In this document: positions 1 to 5,593 of the stretch, piece by piece | How positions within the stretch are numbered: the stretch's first letter is position 1 | Layout: each line of letters starts with the position of its first letter | Origin: Clostridia bacterium | GTDB lineage: Bacteria; Bacillota_E; RBS10-35; JAJYVN01 | Length of the DNA stretch: 6,650 bases | Direction: 5' to 3' | NCBI GenBank assembly: GCA_027335545.1 | Contig: DAHWHV010000453.1 | Coordinates: forward strand, 1 to 6,650 | Position numbers and translations under genes: made by a program | Notes under the pieces: generated by a model | Told to the model about the DNA's origin: nothing | The model's input: the letters and a program-made list of their open reading frames with translations, nothing else | Databases searched by the model: none

Positions 1-519
1 GTCCACGCGGGCCCCCGCCGCCAGTAGCAGGGCGAGCGCCTCGGGGTCGCAGCGGATGTTGTACTCGGCCTCTGGCCGGTCCCAGGCCCCGCCCATCGCC
101 ACCACCCGTACCCGTGCGGCCAGGCGGGGCTCGACCGCAAAGGCCAGCGCCACGTTGGTCAGGGGGCCGATGGGGAGCAAGACAAGCCCCGGGCGACGCA
201 TCCCCTCCGCGACGATGAAATCCACCGCCCGCCCCGGGCTGGGCGGCCGGTCCGGCGCGGCGTTGAGCACATCGGCCTGATTCGGCGCCCAGTCGCGCCG
301 CACCGAACCGAGCAGGGGTCGATCGGTGCCGGCGACGACCGGCACCGCGGGCCGACCGTAGGCCGCCAGGAGATGGGCCACCAGCCGGGCGCGCAGGGGC
401 GCGCACTGGAAGACCGTGGTCACCCCCACCACGTCCAGTTCGGGGGAACGCAGGGCCAGGGCCAGCGCCAGGGCGTCATCGATATCGTCGCCGATGTCCG
501 TGTCGATCAGGACAGCCAT
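1..519 (-). CDS. Nucleoside hydrolase (inosine-uridine preferring family), N-terminal 173 codons
   Basis: Probably cleaves the N-glycosidic bond of a ribonucleoside to free base and ribose in the cytoplasm, for salvage or catabolism; no signal peptide is visible. Seen: an N-terminal Asp cluster DTDIGDDIDDA at residues 6-16, the variant form of the family's DTDPGxDDA calcium- and ribose-binding loop; a GPLTNVALA segment at 118-126; and MGGAWDRPEAEYN at 142-154, matching the family's substrate-binding E-[FY]-N region in a shortened form. The frame stays open to base 1, so the C-terminus is missing. Family members usually have about 300-320 residues, so roughly 130-150 are absent, including the C-terminal histidine/aspartate active-site region. 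The start is the ATG at 519-517, six residues ahead of the first Asp; the ribosome site is weak (a GGGGGTG about 15 bases upstream). It lies downstream of the sulfatase gene, separated by a likely terminator. Substrate preference cannot be read from this part. Confidence 0.93.
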   Translation of the reverse strand, partial: MAVLIDTDIGDDIDDALALALALRSPELDVVGVTTVFQCAPLRARLVAHLLAAYGRPAVPVVAGTDRPLLGSVRRDWAPNQADVLNAAPDRPPSPGRAVDFIVAEGMRRPGLVLLPIGPLTNVALAFAVEPRLAARVRVVAMGGAWDRPEAEYNIRCDPEALALLLAAGARVD

Positions 520-702
520 CGCCAAGCGGGCGCACCCCCACGGATCCGCGTCTGCAGGCAGGGACCGGGCAGGGTCGCCCCCGGTGGCCGGGCGCCCGCC
601 GGGGGTCGCGCCATGGCCCCGCGGGCACCACGAGCCGCTCGACCGCTACGGGACTTGGCCGGTATCCCGCGTGTCCAGGGATCGGCGTGGTCGGGGCGCC
701 AA

Positions 703-756
703 CGCCCCAACGCCCCTGCGCCCCAACGCCACCCGGCGGCCGGAGGCGTTGGGGCG
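703..756. repeat. 12-nt arm present twice directly and once inverted
   Basis: CGCCCCAACGCC occurs at 703-714 and again at 719-730, and its reverse complement GGCGTTGGGGCG occurs at 745-756. The inverted copy can therefore pair with either direct copy, giving two mutually exclusive stems. A partial further copy (GCCAACG) lies at 698-704. Confidence 0.8.
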
Positions 757-757
757 C
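718..757 (-). terminator. Putative intrinsic terminator after the sulfatase gene
   Basis: GCGCCCCAACGCC at 718-730 is perfectly complementary to GGCGTTGGGGCGC at 745-757, giving a 13-bp stem with a 14-nt loop. On the transcribed strand the stem begins three bases past the sulfatase TGA stop (763-761), the usual place for a terminator. No U-tract follows; the next bases are GC-rich and repeat the arm sequence, so termination may be factor-assisted or the hairpin may instead stabilise the mRNA 3' end. Confidence 0.6.
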
Positions 758-760
758 CCC

Positions 761-2377
761 TCAGGCCCCGCCCTCCACCGCGAACGTGGCCGCGCGCTCC
801 TCGCTGTCGCGGTAGCCGATGCGCACCGCCCGCGCCACCAGGCGCGTCTCGCCCTGGGGGAGGCGCAGCGGCGCGCTGTACAGGCGCCAGCGCTCTGGCG
901 CATCGCCCTCCAGGCGGTAGGCGATCGAGGCGCCCTGGGTGGGGCAGTGCAGTTGCAGCAGCACCGGGCCGCGGTAGCGCCCGCCCTCGCTCGGGGTGAT
1001 TCCGGGCTCCCCCTCCCCGAGGACGGCGAAGACGGGGGGCTGGGTCTGGGGTTGGACCCCACCCGGCCACATTTGCTCCACCATGCGCTCCTCCGGGACG
1101 TCCCCCAGATCGCCGACGCGGGCCCGCCAGTCGTCCAGCGCGGTACGCAACCGCTCCAGCGTCCCCTCCTGGGCGGGGTCCGCGGCCAGGTTGTTCAGTT
1201 CGTACGGGTCGGCCTCGCAGTCGTAGAGTTCCTCGGCTGGCCGGGACGCCTGCAGCAGGAGGCGCTGGGGACCCTCCAGCGCGCCGGCCGCCTCCAGCCG
1301 CCACAGCTCCTGCATGGCGGGGTGGCGGTTGCGGTAGGGGATCCAGGGCAGGTAGGGCCGATCGGGGAAGAAGTTGCGGAGGTACTTGTAGCGGCGGTCG
1401 CGGACGGCGCGCACCATGTCGTAGGCCTCGTCGTGCCGGTCGCGGCTGGCGTAGACGTAGGTGCGCGGCCGCGCCCGCGGGCCGAGGAAGGGCTGGCCCT
1501 GGAGGTGGAGCGGTACCGGCACGCCCGTCAGGGACAGCACCGTCGGGCCGAGGTCGATCAGGCTGACCAGTTCCTCGGCCGTGCTCCCGGGGGGCAGGGC
1601 GCCGGGCCAGCGCACGATCAGCGGGATGCGGATGCCCGCGTCGTACGGCCAGCGCTTGCCGCGCGGCAGGCCCTCGCCGTGGTCGCTCCAGAGGAAGACG
1701 ATGGTGTCCTCGGCGTGCCCGTCCGCCGCCAACTCGGAGAGGACCTCGCCCACGCGGGCGTCGGCCGCCTCCAGGTTGTCGTAGTGCCGGGCGAGGGCCT
1801 CCCGCACGGGGGCGGTGTTCGGTAGGTGGGGTGGCGGCACGACCCGGTCCGGGTCCGTGCGCAGCGGCCGGTCGGCGCGCGGCCACATGCCGCTCTCGTG
1901 GGTCACGGTGAAGTTGAAGACCGCGAAGAACGGCTGGTCGGCGTCCCGCCGCCGGAAGTGGGCCCGCTCACCGCAGAGGTCCCAGGCCGTCAGCGGGGGA
2001 GTGAACTGGTAGTCCGTCTTGGCGTTGTTCGTGCAGAAGTAGCCGGCGGCCCGCAGGTACTCCGTGAAGGTGCGGACGTAGGGGGGCGGCACGACGGAGT
2101 ACGGGGGGGAGGCCAGGGGGGCCACGGCGTTGTGGTGGCTGGTGCGCATGTGGTGCGCCCCGATCGCGGTCGGGTACATCCCGGTGATGATCGCGGCGCG
2201 GCTCGGGGCGCAGACCCCCGCCACCGAGAAGGCCAGGGGGAAGCGCCGCCCCTCCGCCGCTAGGCGGTCGATGTGCGGGGTGTGCGCCAGCGGGTCGCCG
2301 TAGCAGCCGAAACGGGGGGAGGTGTCCTCCAGGGACAGCCAGAGGATGTTGGGGCGCCGGGGCGTGGCGGCCGTCAA
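761..2377 (-). CDS. Type I sulfatase with C-terminal chitobiase-like beta-sandwich domain
   Basis: A 538-residue alkaline-phosphatase-superfamily sulfatase, expected to hydrolyse sulfate esters or sulfamates, perhaps on glycans. Seen: metal-binding NILWLSLED at 10-18; the CxPSR modification motif CAPSR at 56-60, whose Cys56 would be converted to formylglycine; TH at 159-160; WSDHGEGLPRGKRWPYDAG at 230-248 with metal ligands Asp232-His233 and catalytic Lys241; and the late sulfatase motif ELYDCEADPYELNNLA at 383-398. Residues about 458-535 (ITPSEGG, GASIAYRLEG, YSAPLRLPQGETRLVARAVRIGY) resemble the CHB_HEX_C_1 beta-sandwich that ends several environmental sulfatases of the heparan-sulfamidase-like group. 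No signal peptide is visible, so it may be cytoplasmic. The start is TTG at 2377-2375 because an in-frame TGA lies three codons upstream. No formylglycine-generating enzyme is in the window. The family is certain, the substrate unknown. Confidence 0.95.
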   Translation of the reverse strand: MTAATPRRPNILWLSLEDTSPRFGCYGDPLAHTPHIDRLAAEGRRFPLAFSVAGVCAPSRAAIITGMYPTAIGAHHMRTSHHNAVAPLASPPYSVVPPPYVRTFTEYLRAAGYFCTNNAKTDYQFTPPLTAWDLCGERAHFRRRDADQPFFAVFNFTVTHESGMWPRADRPLRTDPDRVVPPPHLPNTAPVREALARHYDNLEAADARVGEVLSELAADGHAEDTIVFLWSDHGEGLPRGKRWPYDAGIRIPLIVRWPGALPPGSTAEELVSLIDLGPTVLSLTGVPVPLHLQGQPFLGPRARPRTYVYASRDRHDEAYDMVRAVRDRRYKYLRNFFPDRPYLPWIPYRNRHPAMQELWRLEAAGALEGPQRLLLQASRPAEELYDCEADPYELNNLAADPAQEGTLERLRTALDDWRARVGDLGDVPEERMVEQMWPGGVQPQTQPPVFAVLGEGEPGITPSEGGRYRGPVLLQLHCPTQGASIAYRLEGDAPERWRLYSAPLRLPQGETRLVARAVRIGYRDSEERAATFAVEGGA

Positions 2378-2390
2378 TGCGCATCACTCG

Positions 2391-2396
2391 CCTTCC
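2391..2396 (-). promoter_or_regulatory. Ribosome binding site near the sulfatase start (ambiguous spacing)
   Basis: GGAAGG lies 13 bases before the TTG at 2377-2375 that opens the sulfatase frame, which is long. It is 6 bases before an ATG at 2384-2382 and 3 before a GTG at 2387-2385, but both read out of the sulfatase frame. Either the TTG is used with poor spacing, or a base is missing between the ATG and the conserved NILWLSLED codons. Confidence 0.5.
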
Positions 2397-2462
2397 GAAC
2401 TGCCGTGGATGTCGAGGGCGGGGGGCGCGGCGTGGGGGGCACGGGCCGCGGGGCCCGGCGCC

Positions 2463-3032
2463 CTACCCGGCCCGGCGCCGCGCCAGCCGCTGAGCGACCC
2501 AGGCGATGTGGAACCCCTCATCGTCGCGTATCTGCGCCAGCCGGCGCGAGATGGTGGCATCGGGGGGGGAAGGGGTGCGCCAGCCGCTCGAAGAGCTGTT
2601 CCACCTCGTGCTCGATGCGGTCGACCGCCTCCAGGACCAGGGGGAGCGAGGCGTCGGACAGGGGCTCGGGGGCGCTGTCGGGGAGGTCGGTGAGGCCGAA
2701 CGGCCGCCAGCTCGGGGCGGCCGGGTCCGGCTGCCCGGCCGGGCGCCCAGGACGGTGGCCCAGTTGGGGCCCAGCGGTGAGTCGGTCACGCTGCCGCCGA
2801 GCCGGGCGATGATCTCCCCCCACCAATGCGCGTGACGGACTTCGTCGGCCGCGTGCCGCGGCCGCACGGCTTCCCCGGGGACCCGCTCGGCCAGCCGGCC
2901 CAGCAAGAGCCCAGCGCCCGGTTCGTGGTGACGGATGCCGTGGAGGAAGCGGAACGACTCCTCGGCGCTCATCCCCTGGGCGGCGGCCAGCCCCTCGACG
3001 CGCAGGCGCCTCGTCCGACGCGACGCGGGCAC
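2463..3032 (-). CDS. Ferritin-like di-iron four-helix protein, middle third apparently out of frame
   Basis: A small four-helix-bundle protein of the ferritin-like superfamily, probably binding a di-iron centre; whether it stores, oxidises or hydroxylates is unknown. The first half reads EESFRFLHGIRHHEPGAG (Glu37) and HAADEVRHAHWWGEI (ExxH, Glu64/His67). The last 32 codons read ISRRLAQIRDDEGFHIAWV (ExxH, Glu172/His175). Between codons about 98 and 157 the annotated frame gives Ser/Pro/Arg-rich nonsense, while the frame shifted by one base gives LPLVLEAVDRIEHEVEQLF, a good helix 3 with acidic ligands. Read that way, Glu145 lies 27 residues before Glu172, the same spacing as Glu37 to Glu64. This implies one lost base near 2731-2746 and one extra in the G run 2562-2569. 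The start is GTG (3032-3030), seven bases after GGGAGGGGG; a longer ORF reaching 3155 is low-complexity upstream. It ends TAG, 85 bp before the sulfatase, so the two may be co-transcribed. Confidence 0.75.
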   Translation of the reverse strand: MPASRRTRRLRVEGLAAAQGMSAEESFRFLHGIRHHEPGAGLLLGRLAERVPGEAVRPRHAADEVRHAHWWGEIIARLGGSVTDSPLGPNWATVLGARPGSRTRPPRAGGRSASPTSPTAPPSPCPTPRSPWSWRRSTASSTRWNSSSSGWRTPSPPDATISRRLAQIRDDEGFHIAWVAQRLARRRAG

Positions 3033-3039
3033 GCGATCG

Positions 3040-3048
3040 CCCCCTCCC
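3040..3048 (-). promoter_or_regulatory. Strong ribosome binding site deciding the GTG start of the ferritin-like gene
   Basis: GGGAGGGGG is followed by seven bases (CGATCGC) and the GTG at 3032-3030. The purine block is the same as the one in front of the permease gene, which supports this start over the upstream alternatives around 3155. Confidence 0.8.
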
Positions 3049-3182
3049 GCTCGTGGCGGTCGGCCCGCGCCGCCCCGCGCGGACACACTACGGCGTCGGC
3101 CCGCCCACCCCCTGCGGGGTCCAGAGAGATGGCGCGACCTCCAACCGGCGGCCACCCCACGGGAGCTCCAGGCGGGCGCCGC

Positions 3183-3902
3183 TCACGCCTTGCCCTCCGC
3201 GTCGGGGCGGCGCAGGCTGAAGCGGTAGCCGACGCCCCAGACGGTGGCGATGTCCCAGGGGGTGGGGCTCGCCTCGCCCCAGGCCTCGGCGAGCTTGCGC
3301 CGCAGGCGGGTCACGAAGGCGTCGACCACCCGCGGCTCCACGTCCGCGTCGGGCCCCCAGACCCGGTCCAGCAGCTGCAGGCGGGTCAGGGCGCGGTTCT
3401 GCGCCTGGACTAGGGCGAAGAGCAGGTCGACCTCGCGCGGGGACAGGCTCACCGTCTTGGGGCCCACGAACACTGCGTACTGCGCGCGATCCACCCGCAG
3501 CTCCCCGGCCACCGCGGTCTCCGCGGCGAGGCGCCCGGCGCGCCGCAGCAACACGCGGATGCGCGCCAGGACCTCCTCGGTGTCGAAGGGCTTGACGACG
3601 TAGTCGTCGGCGCCCAGCTCCAGCCCCCGCACCTTGTGTCGGGACTCGCCGCGGGCCGTGAGGATCAGCACGGGGACATCGCCTAGGCGGTGCAGGCGCT
3701 CCAGCACGACGAGGCCATCCATCCCGGGGAGCCCGAGGTCGAGCACGACCAGGTCGGGCCAGAAGCGCTCCGCGTCGGCGAGGGCCGTAGGCCCGTCGCT
3801 GTAGCGGTGCACCTCGAAGCCGGCGCCCTCCAGCCGGAGGGCGAGCACCTCGGCGATCGAGGGGTCGTCTTCGACGATGGCGATGCGGGGTGCAGGGGGC
3901 AT
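3183..3902 (-). CDS. OmpR/PhoB-family two-component response regulator
   Basis: A 239-residue transcription factor that would be phosphorylated by a sensor kinase and then bind DNA. Receiver domain at about 6-120: acidic pocket Glu11-Asp12-Asp13, phospho-acceptor Asp55 in LVVLDLGLPGMDG, Thr82 in LILTARGE, and Lys104 in DDYVVKPFD. A winged-helix Trans_reg_C domain fills about 145-232, with LSPREVDLLFAL, the recognition-helix region VDAFVTRLRRKL and the terminal WGVGYRF. The start is the second of two close ATGs (3902-3900), eight bases after GGGAGG; the first (3908-3906) is only two bases from it, and an extension to 3956 would run through the palindrome. No histidine kinase gene adjoins it: the ferritin-like gene follows after 150 bp and a hairpin-ended permease gene precedes it. 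The 44-bp palindrome just upstream may regulate it. The target genes are unknown. Confidence 0.96.
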   Translation of the reverse strand: MPPAPRIAIVEDDPSIAEVLALRLEGAGFEVHRYSDGPTALADAERFWPDLVVLDLGLPGMDGLVVLERLHRLGDVPVLILTARGESRHKVRGLELGADDYVVKPFDTEEVLARIRVLLRRAGRLAAETAVAGELRVDRAQYAVFVGPKTVSLSPREVDLLFALVQAQNRALTRLQLLDRVWGPDADVEPRVVDAFVTRLRRKLAEAWGEASPTPWDIATVWGVGYRFSLRRPDAEGKA

Positions 3903-3910
3903 CTCCATCG

Positions 3911-3916
3911 CCTCCC
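3911..3916 (-). promoter_or_regulatory. Ribosome binding site of the response regulator gene
   Basis: GGGAGG stands eight bases before the ATG at 3902-3900 and only two before the ATG at 3908-3906, favouring the inner start. It begins two bases (TT) after the end of the large inverted repeat at 3919-3962, so folding of that repeat could affect ribosome access. Confidence 0.75.
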
Positions 3917-3918
3917 AA

Positions 3919-3962
3919 GGTGCGGTGCGGGCGGGCGCCACGGCGCCCGCCCGCACCGCACC
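3919..3962 (-). repeat. Perfect 21-bp inverted repeat (44-bp palindrome) before the response regulator
   Basis: Bases 3919-3939 are exactly complementary to 3942-3962 across a 2-base centre (AC). Each arm has 19 G/C of 21 and itself contains tandem pieces on the plus strand (GGTGC twice, then GGGC twice). On the transcribed strand it lies in the leader of the response regulator gene, ending two bases before the GGGAGG. It could be a terminator or attenuator for read-through from the permease side, an operator for the regulator itself, or a dispersed palindromic element. There is no U-tract beyond TT, which weakens the terminator reading. Confidence 0.9.
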
Positions 3963-4331
3963 CCGCCCCTTCCCTGCCCTGGTCCGGGCGGCGAGGGCGC
4001 AGGGACCAGCGGGCCGGACGGTGCGTCCCTCCCGGGGGCAGGGGCCAACGGGCCCCGACGCCGTGCGGCGGCTCCCGGCGGGGGGCGGCAGGGGCCGGAG
4101 GCTGGGACGCCGCCCAGATCGAGAGGGCTCGGGCCGGGGCCTCGCGTCTGGGCGCGGCGCCTACCGAGGCGTGGTCGCCGCCCACCCTCCGGGCGCCAGG
4201 GTCGGCGGGCGGGGACCGGCCCGGGGCCGGGTCGGGGCAGCGGGGAGGCCAGGGACCACGGCCCCAAGGGCCCGGGAGACCAAGAGGGGCACGAGCCCGC
4301 GGCGGCCGCCAGACACCAGGTCCGGAAGGGA
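3963..4331. other. GC-rich intergenic stretch without a recognisable gene
   Basis: No protein-like frame was found on either strand; translations are Pro/Gly/Arg/Ala-rich low complexity. A degenerate direct repeat GCAGGGRCCARCGGGCC occurs at 3999-4015 and 4038-4054 (15 of 17 identical), with a weaker relative near 4249-4264. Competing short inverted repeats occur at 3979-3985 with 4003-4009 (CTGGTCC/GGACCAG) and 4001-4006 with 4025-4030 (AGGGAC/GTCCCT). The response regulator promoter should lie here, but no clear -35/-10 pair is visible. Confidence 0.6.
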
Positions 4332-4359
4332 GCGCTGCAAGAGCCCGCTCTTGCAGCGC
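4332..4359 (-). terminator. Putative intrinsic terminator after the permease gene
   Basis: GCGCTGCAAGAGC at 4332-4344 is perfectly complementary to GCTCTTGCAGCGC at 4347-4359, a 13-bp stem with a 2-base centre (the actual loop would open a pair or two). On the transcribed strand it starts three bases after the TAG stop at 4365-4363 and is followed by TCCCTTCC, a poor but pyrimidine-rich tail. Position and stem strength make it the likely end of the adaptor-permease transcript. Confidence 0.75.
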
Positions 4360-4362
4360 CCC

Positions 4363-5532
4363 CTAGTCCCGCCGCAGGGCATCGATCGGGTCCAGCCCCG
4401 CCGCCCGCGCGGCGGGGTAGGCCCCGAAGACCACGCCGACGGCCAGGGAGAAGGCGAAGGCCAGGACGACCGAGCTGGGGACGATCAGGTCCTTCCAGCC
4501 CGCCAGGTGGGCGACGCCCCCGGCCCCCAGGACCCCGACGGCCACCCCCACCAGGCCGCCGAGCCCGGAGAGGGAGACGGCCTCCGCCAGGAACTGCAGC
4601 AGGATATCGCGGAAGCGCGCCCCGATCGCTTTGCGCAGGCCGATCTCCCGCGTGCGCTCGCTGACCGAGACCAGCATGATGTTCATGATCCCGATGCCGC
4701 CGACCAGCAGCGAGATCGCCGCCGTGCCGCCCAGCAGGTAGGTGAACGTCTTGCGGTTGCCCTGCACGGTGCTGAGCAGGGCGTCCTCGGAGGAGACCTG
4801 CACCGCCTGCGGGTTGCCCTGGTAGTAGTATGTGTAGTAGCGCTGCAGTTCGTCGGCGGCGAAGCCCGCCGTCGTCGGCGAGGTGGCCTGGGCGTCGATG
4901 GCGCTGATCTGCGTCGTCTGCAGGAGCTGCTCGGCCGTGGTCACCGGGATGAAGACGACGTTGTCCTGGTTCTGACCGAAGGCCGCGCCCTTGGCGGTCA
5001 TCACCCCGACCACGGTGAACGTCGAGCCGTCCAGCCGCACGTGCTGCCCGATCGGATCGAGGCTGCCGAAGACGTTGCTGGCGACGTTGGCCCCGATGTC
5101 GATGACGAAGGCGTTGCTGCGTACGTCCTGGGCGCTGATGAAGCGACCGCGGGCGACGGGGGCGTTGCGCAGGTGGGTCCAGAGCTGGGTCACGCCGTTG
5201 ATCGGCACGAACTGGCTCTGGCCGCCGAAGACCAGGGGGCCCCCGGAGCTGATCACGGGCATGGCCGCCGCCACCAACGGCGTGATGCGCGGCGGCAGGG
5301 CGGCGTCCGCCAGGGTGAGTTGCACGCCGGGGCCGGGGTTGATGAACAGGATGTTCGCCCCCAGGCTCTCGATGCGCGAGGTCACCTGGGCGCTGGCCCC
5401 GTTGCCGGCGGCGACCAGGGCGATCACGGCCCCGACGCCGATCGTCACCCCCAGCATCATCAGCAGGGACCGCCCCAGGTGGCCCGTGATGCTCTGCCAA
5501 GCCATCCCCAGCATGTGCAACGACCGGCGCAT
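4363..5532 (-). CDS. ABC transporter permease, MacB/FtsX family
   Basis: A 389-residue membrane subunit of a type VII (MacB/LolC-like) ABC transporter, which couples cytoplasmic ATP hydrolysis to extracytoplasmic work such as exporting peptides, antibiotics or lipoproteins. Seen: TM1 at about 22-44 (LLMMLGVTIGVGAVIALVAAG), an extracytoplasmic MacB_PCD domain at about 45-260 containing GRFISAQDV and DPIGQHVRLDG, and the C-terminal FtsX domain with TM2 about 266-290, TM3 about 312-342 and TM4 about 351-374. The signature SERTREIGLRKAIGA is at 291-305 and AYPAARAAGLDPIDALR at 371-387. There is no fused ATPase, unlike E. coli MacB, so a separate ATP-binding protein is needed. An aromatic-rich YYTYYYQ at 232-238 sits in the outer domain. 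The ATG is seven bases after GGGAGGGGGAG. It lies 61 bp after the adaptor gene with no terminator between, so they are probably one operon. Confidence 0.95.
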   Translation of the reverse strand: MRRSLHMLGMAWQSITGHLGRSLLMMLGVTIGVGAVIALVAAGNGASAQVTSRIESLGANILFINPGPGVQLTLADAALPPRITPLVAAAMPVISSGGPLVFGGQSQFVPINGVTQLWTHLRNAPVARGRFISAQDVRSNAFVIDIGANVASNVFGSLDPIGQHVRLDGSTFTVVGVMTAKGAAFGQNQDNVVFIPVTTAEQLLQTTQISAIDAQATSPTTAGFAADELQRYYTYYYQGNPQAVQVSSEDALLSTVQGNRKTFTYLLGGTAAISLLVGGIGIMNIMLVSVSERTREIGLRKAIGARFRDILLQFLAEAVSLSGLGGLVGVAVGVLGAGGVAHLAGWKDLIVPSSVVLAFAFSLAVGVVFGAYPAARAAGLDPIDALRRD

Positions 5533-5539
5533 ACGACCG

Positions 5540-5550
5540 CTCCCCCTCCC
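5540..5550 (-). promoter_or_regulatory. Strong ribosome binding site of the permease gene
   Basis: GGGAGGGGGAG is seven bases before the ATG at 5532-5530, fixing this start. The permease is thus translated independently rather than by coupling to the adaptor gene, which stops 61 bp upstream. Confidence 0.8.
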
Positions 5551-5593
5551 GCGACCTCACCGGCGCCGCCGCACGACCGTCGTTCCCGGGGGG

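Larger units (their letters stand above)
520..760. other. Intergenic region between sulfatase and nucleoside hydrolase genes
   Basis: This 241-bp GC-rich gap has no convincing gene on either strand; the ORFs that cross it are low-complexity shadows. The sulfatase end holds a stem-loop and repeat cluster (listed separately). Nearer the hydrolase start, 578-584 and 599-605 form a 7-bp inverted repeat around a small palindrome, CGGGCGCCCG, at 589-598. A promoter for the hydrolase would be expected here if the hairpin terminates, but I could not identify a -35/-10 pair. Confidence 0.6.

Noticed and set aside
416..1825. Plus-strand 469-codon open frame
   Set aside because: It is antisense to the sulfatase, with compositionally biased translation and no recognisable motif.
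507..1886. Minus-strand 459-codon open frame within the sulfatase
   Set aside because: It is an out-of-frame reading of the sulfatase gene, Arg/Pro/Gly-rich; the overlapping 761-2377 frame has all sulfatase motifs.
2442..2457. 6-bp stem (CGGGCC/GGCCCG, loop GCGG) after the ferritin-like gene as a terminator
   Set aside because: It is too short and lacks a U-tract; such stems are frequent by chance at this GC content, and co-transcription with the sulfatase is equally likely.
3033..3155. N-terminal extension of the ferritin-like gene to 3155
   Set aside because: The extension is Arg/Gly-rich low complexity, and GGGAGGGGG seven bases ahead of GTG 3032-3030 marks the real start.
3903..3956. 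Longer response regulator start at 3956 with an added N-terminus MRAGAVAPARTAPWEA
   Set aside because: The extension runs through the perfect palindrome and the ribosome binding site; the ATG at 3902-3900 has ideal spacing and begins just before the receiver domain.
3088..4185. Minus-strand 365-codon frame over the response regulator
   Set aside because: It is a shifted reading of the receiver and DNA-binding domains; the true frame carries the intact OmpR motifs.
4161..4382. Minus-strand 73-codon ORF between the permease and response regulator genes
   Set aside because: It overlaps the permease stop and the terminator hairpin, has no ribosome site I can see, and shows no protein-like pattern.
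3683..5560. Minus-strand 625-codon open frame
   Set aside because: It is a shifted-frame shadow of the permease and response regulator genes and bridges their intergenic gap with repetitive Pro/Gly/Arg sequence.
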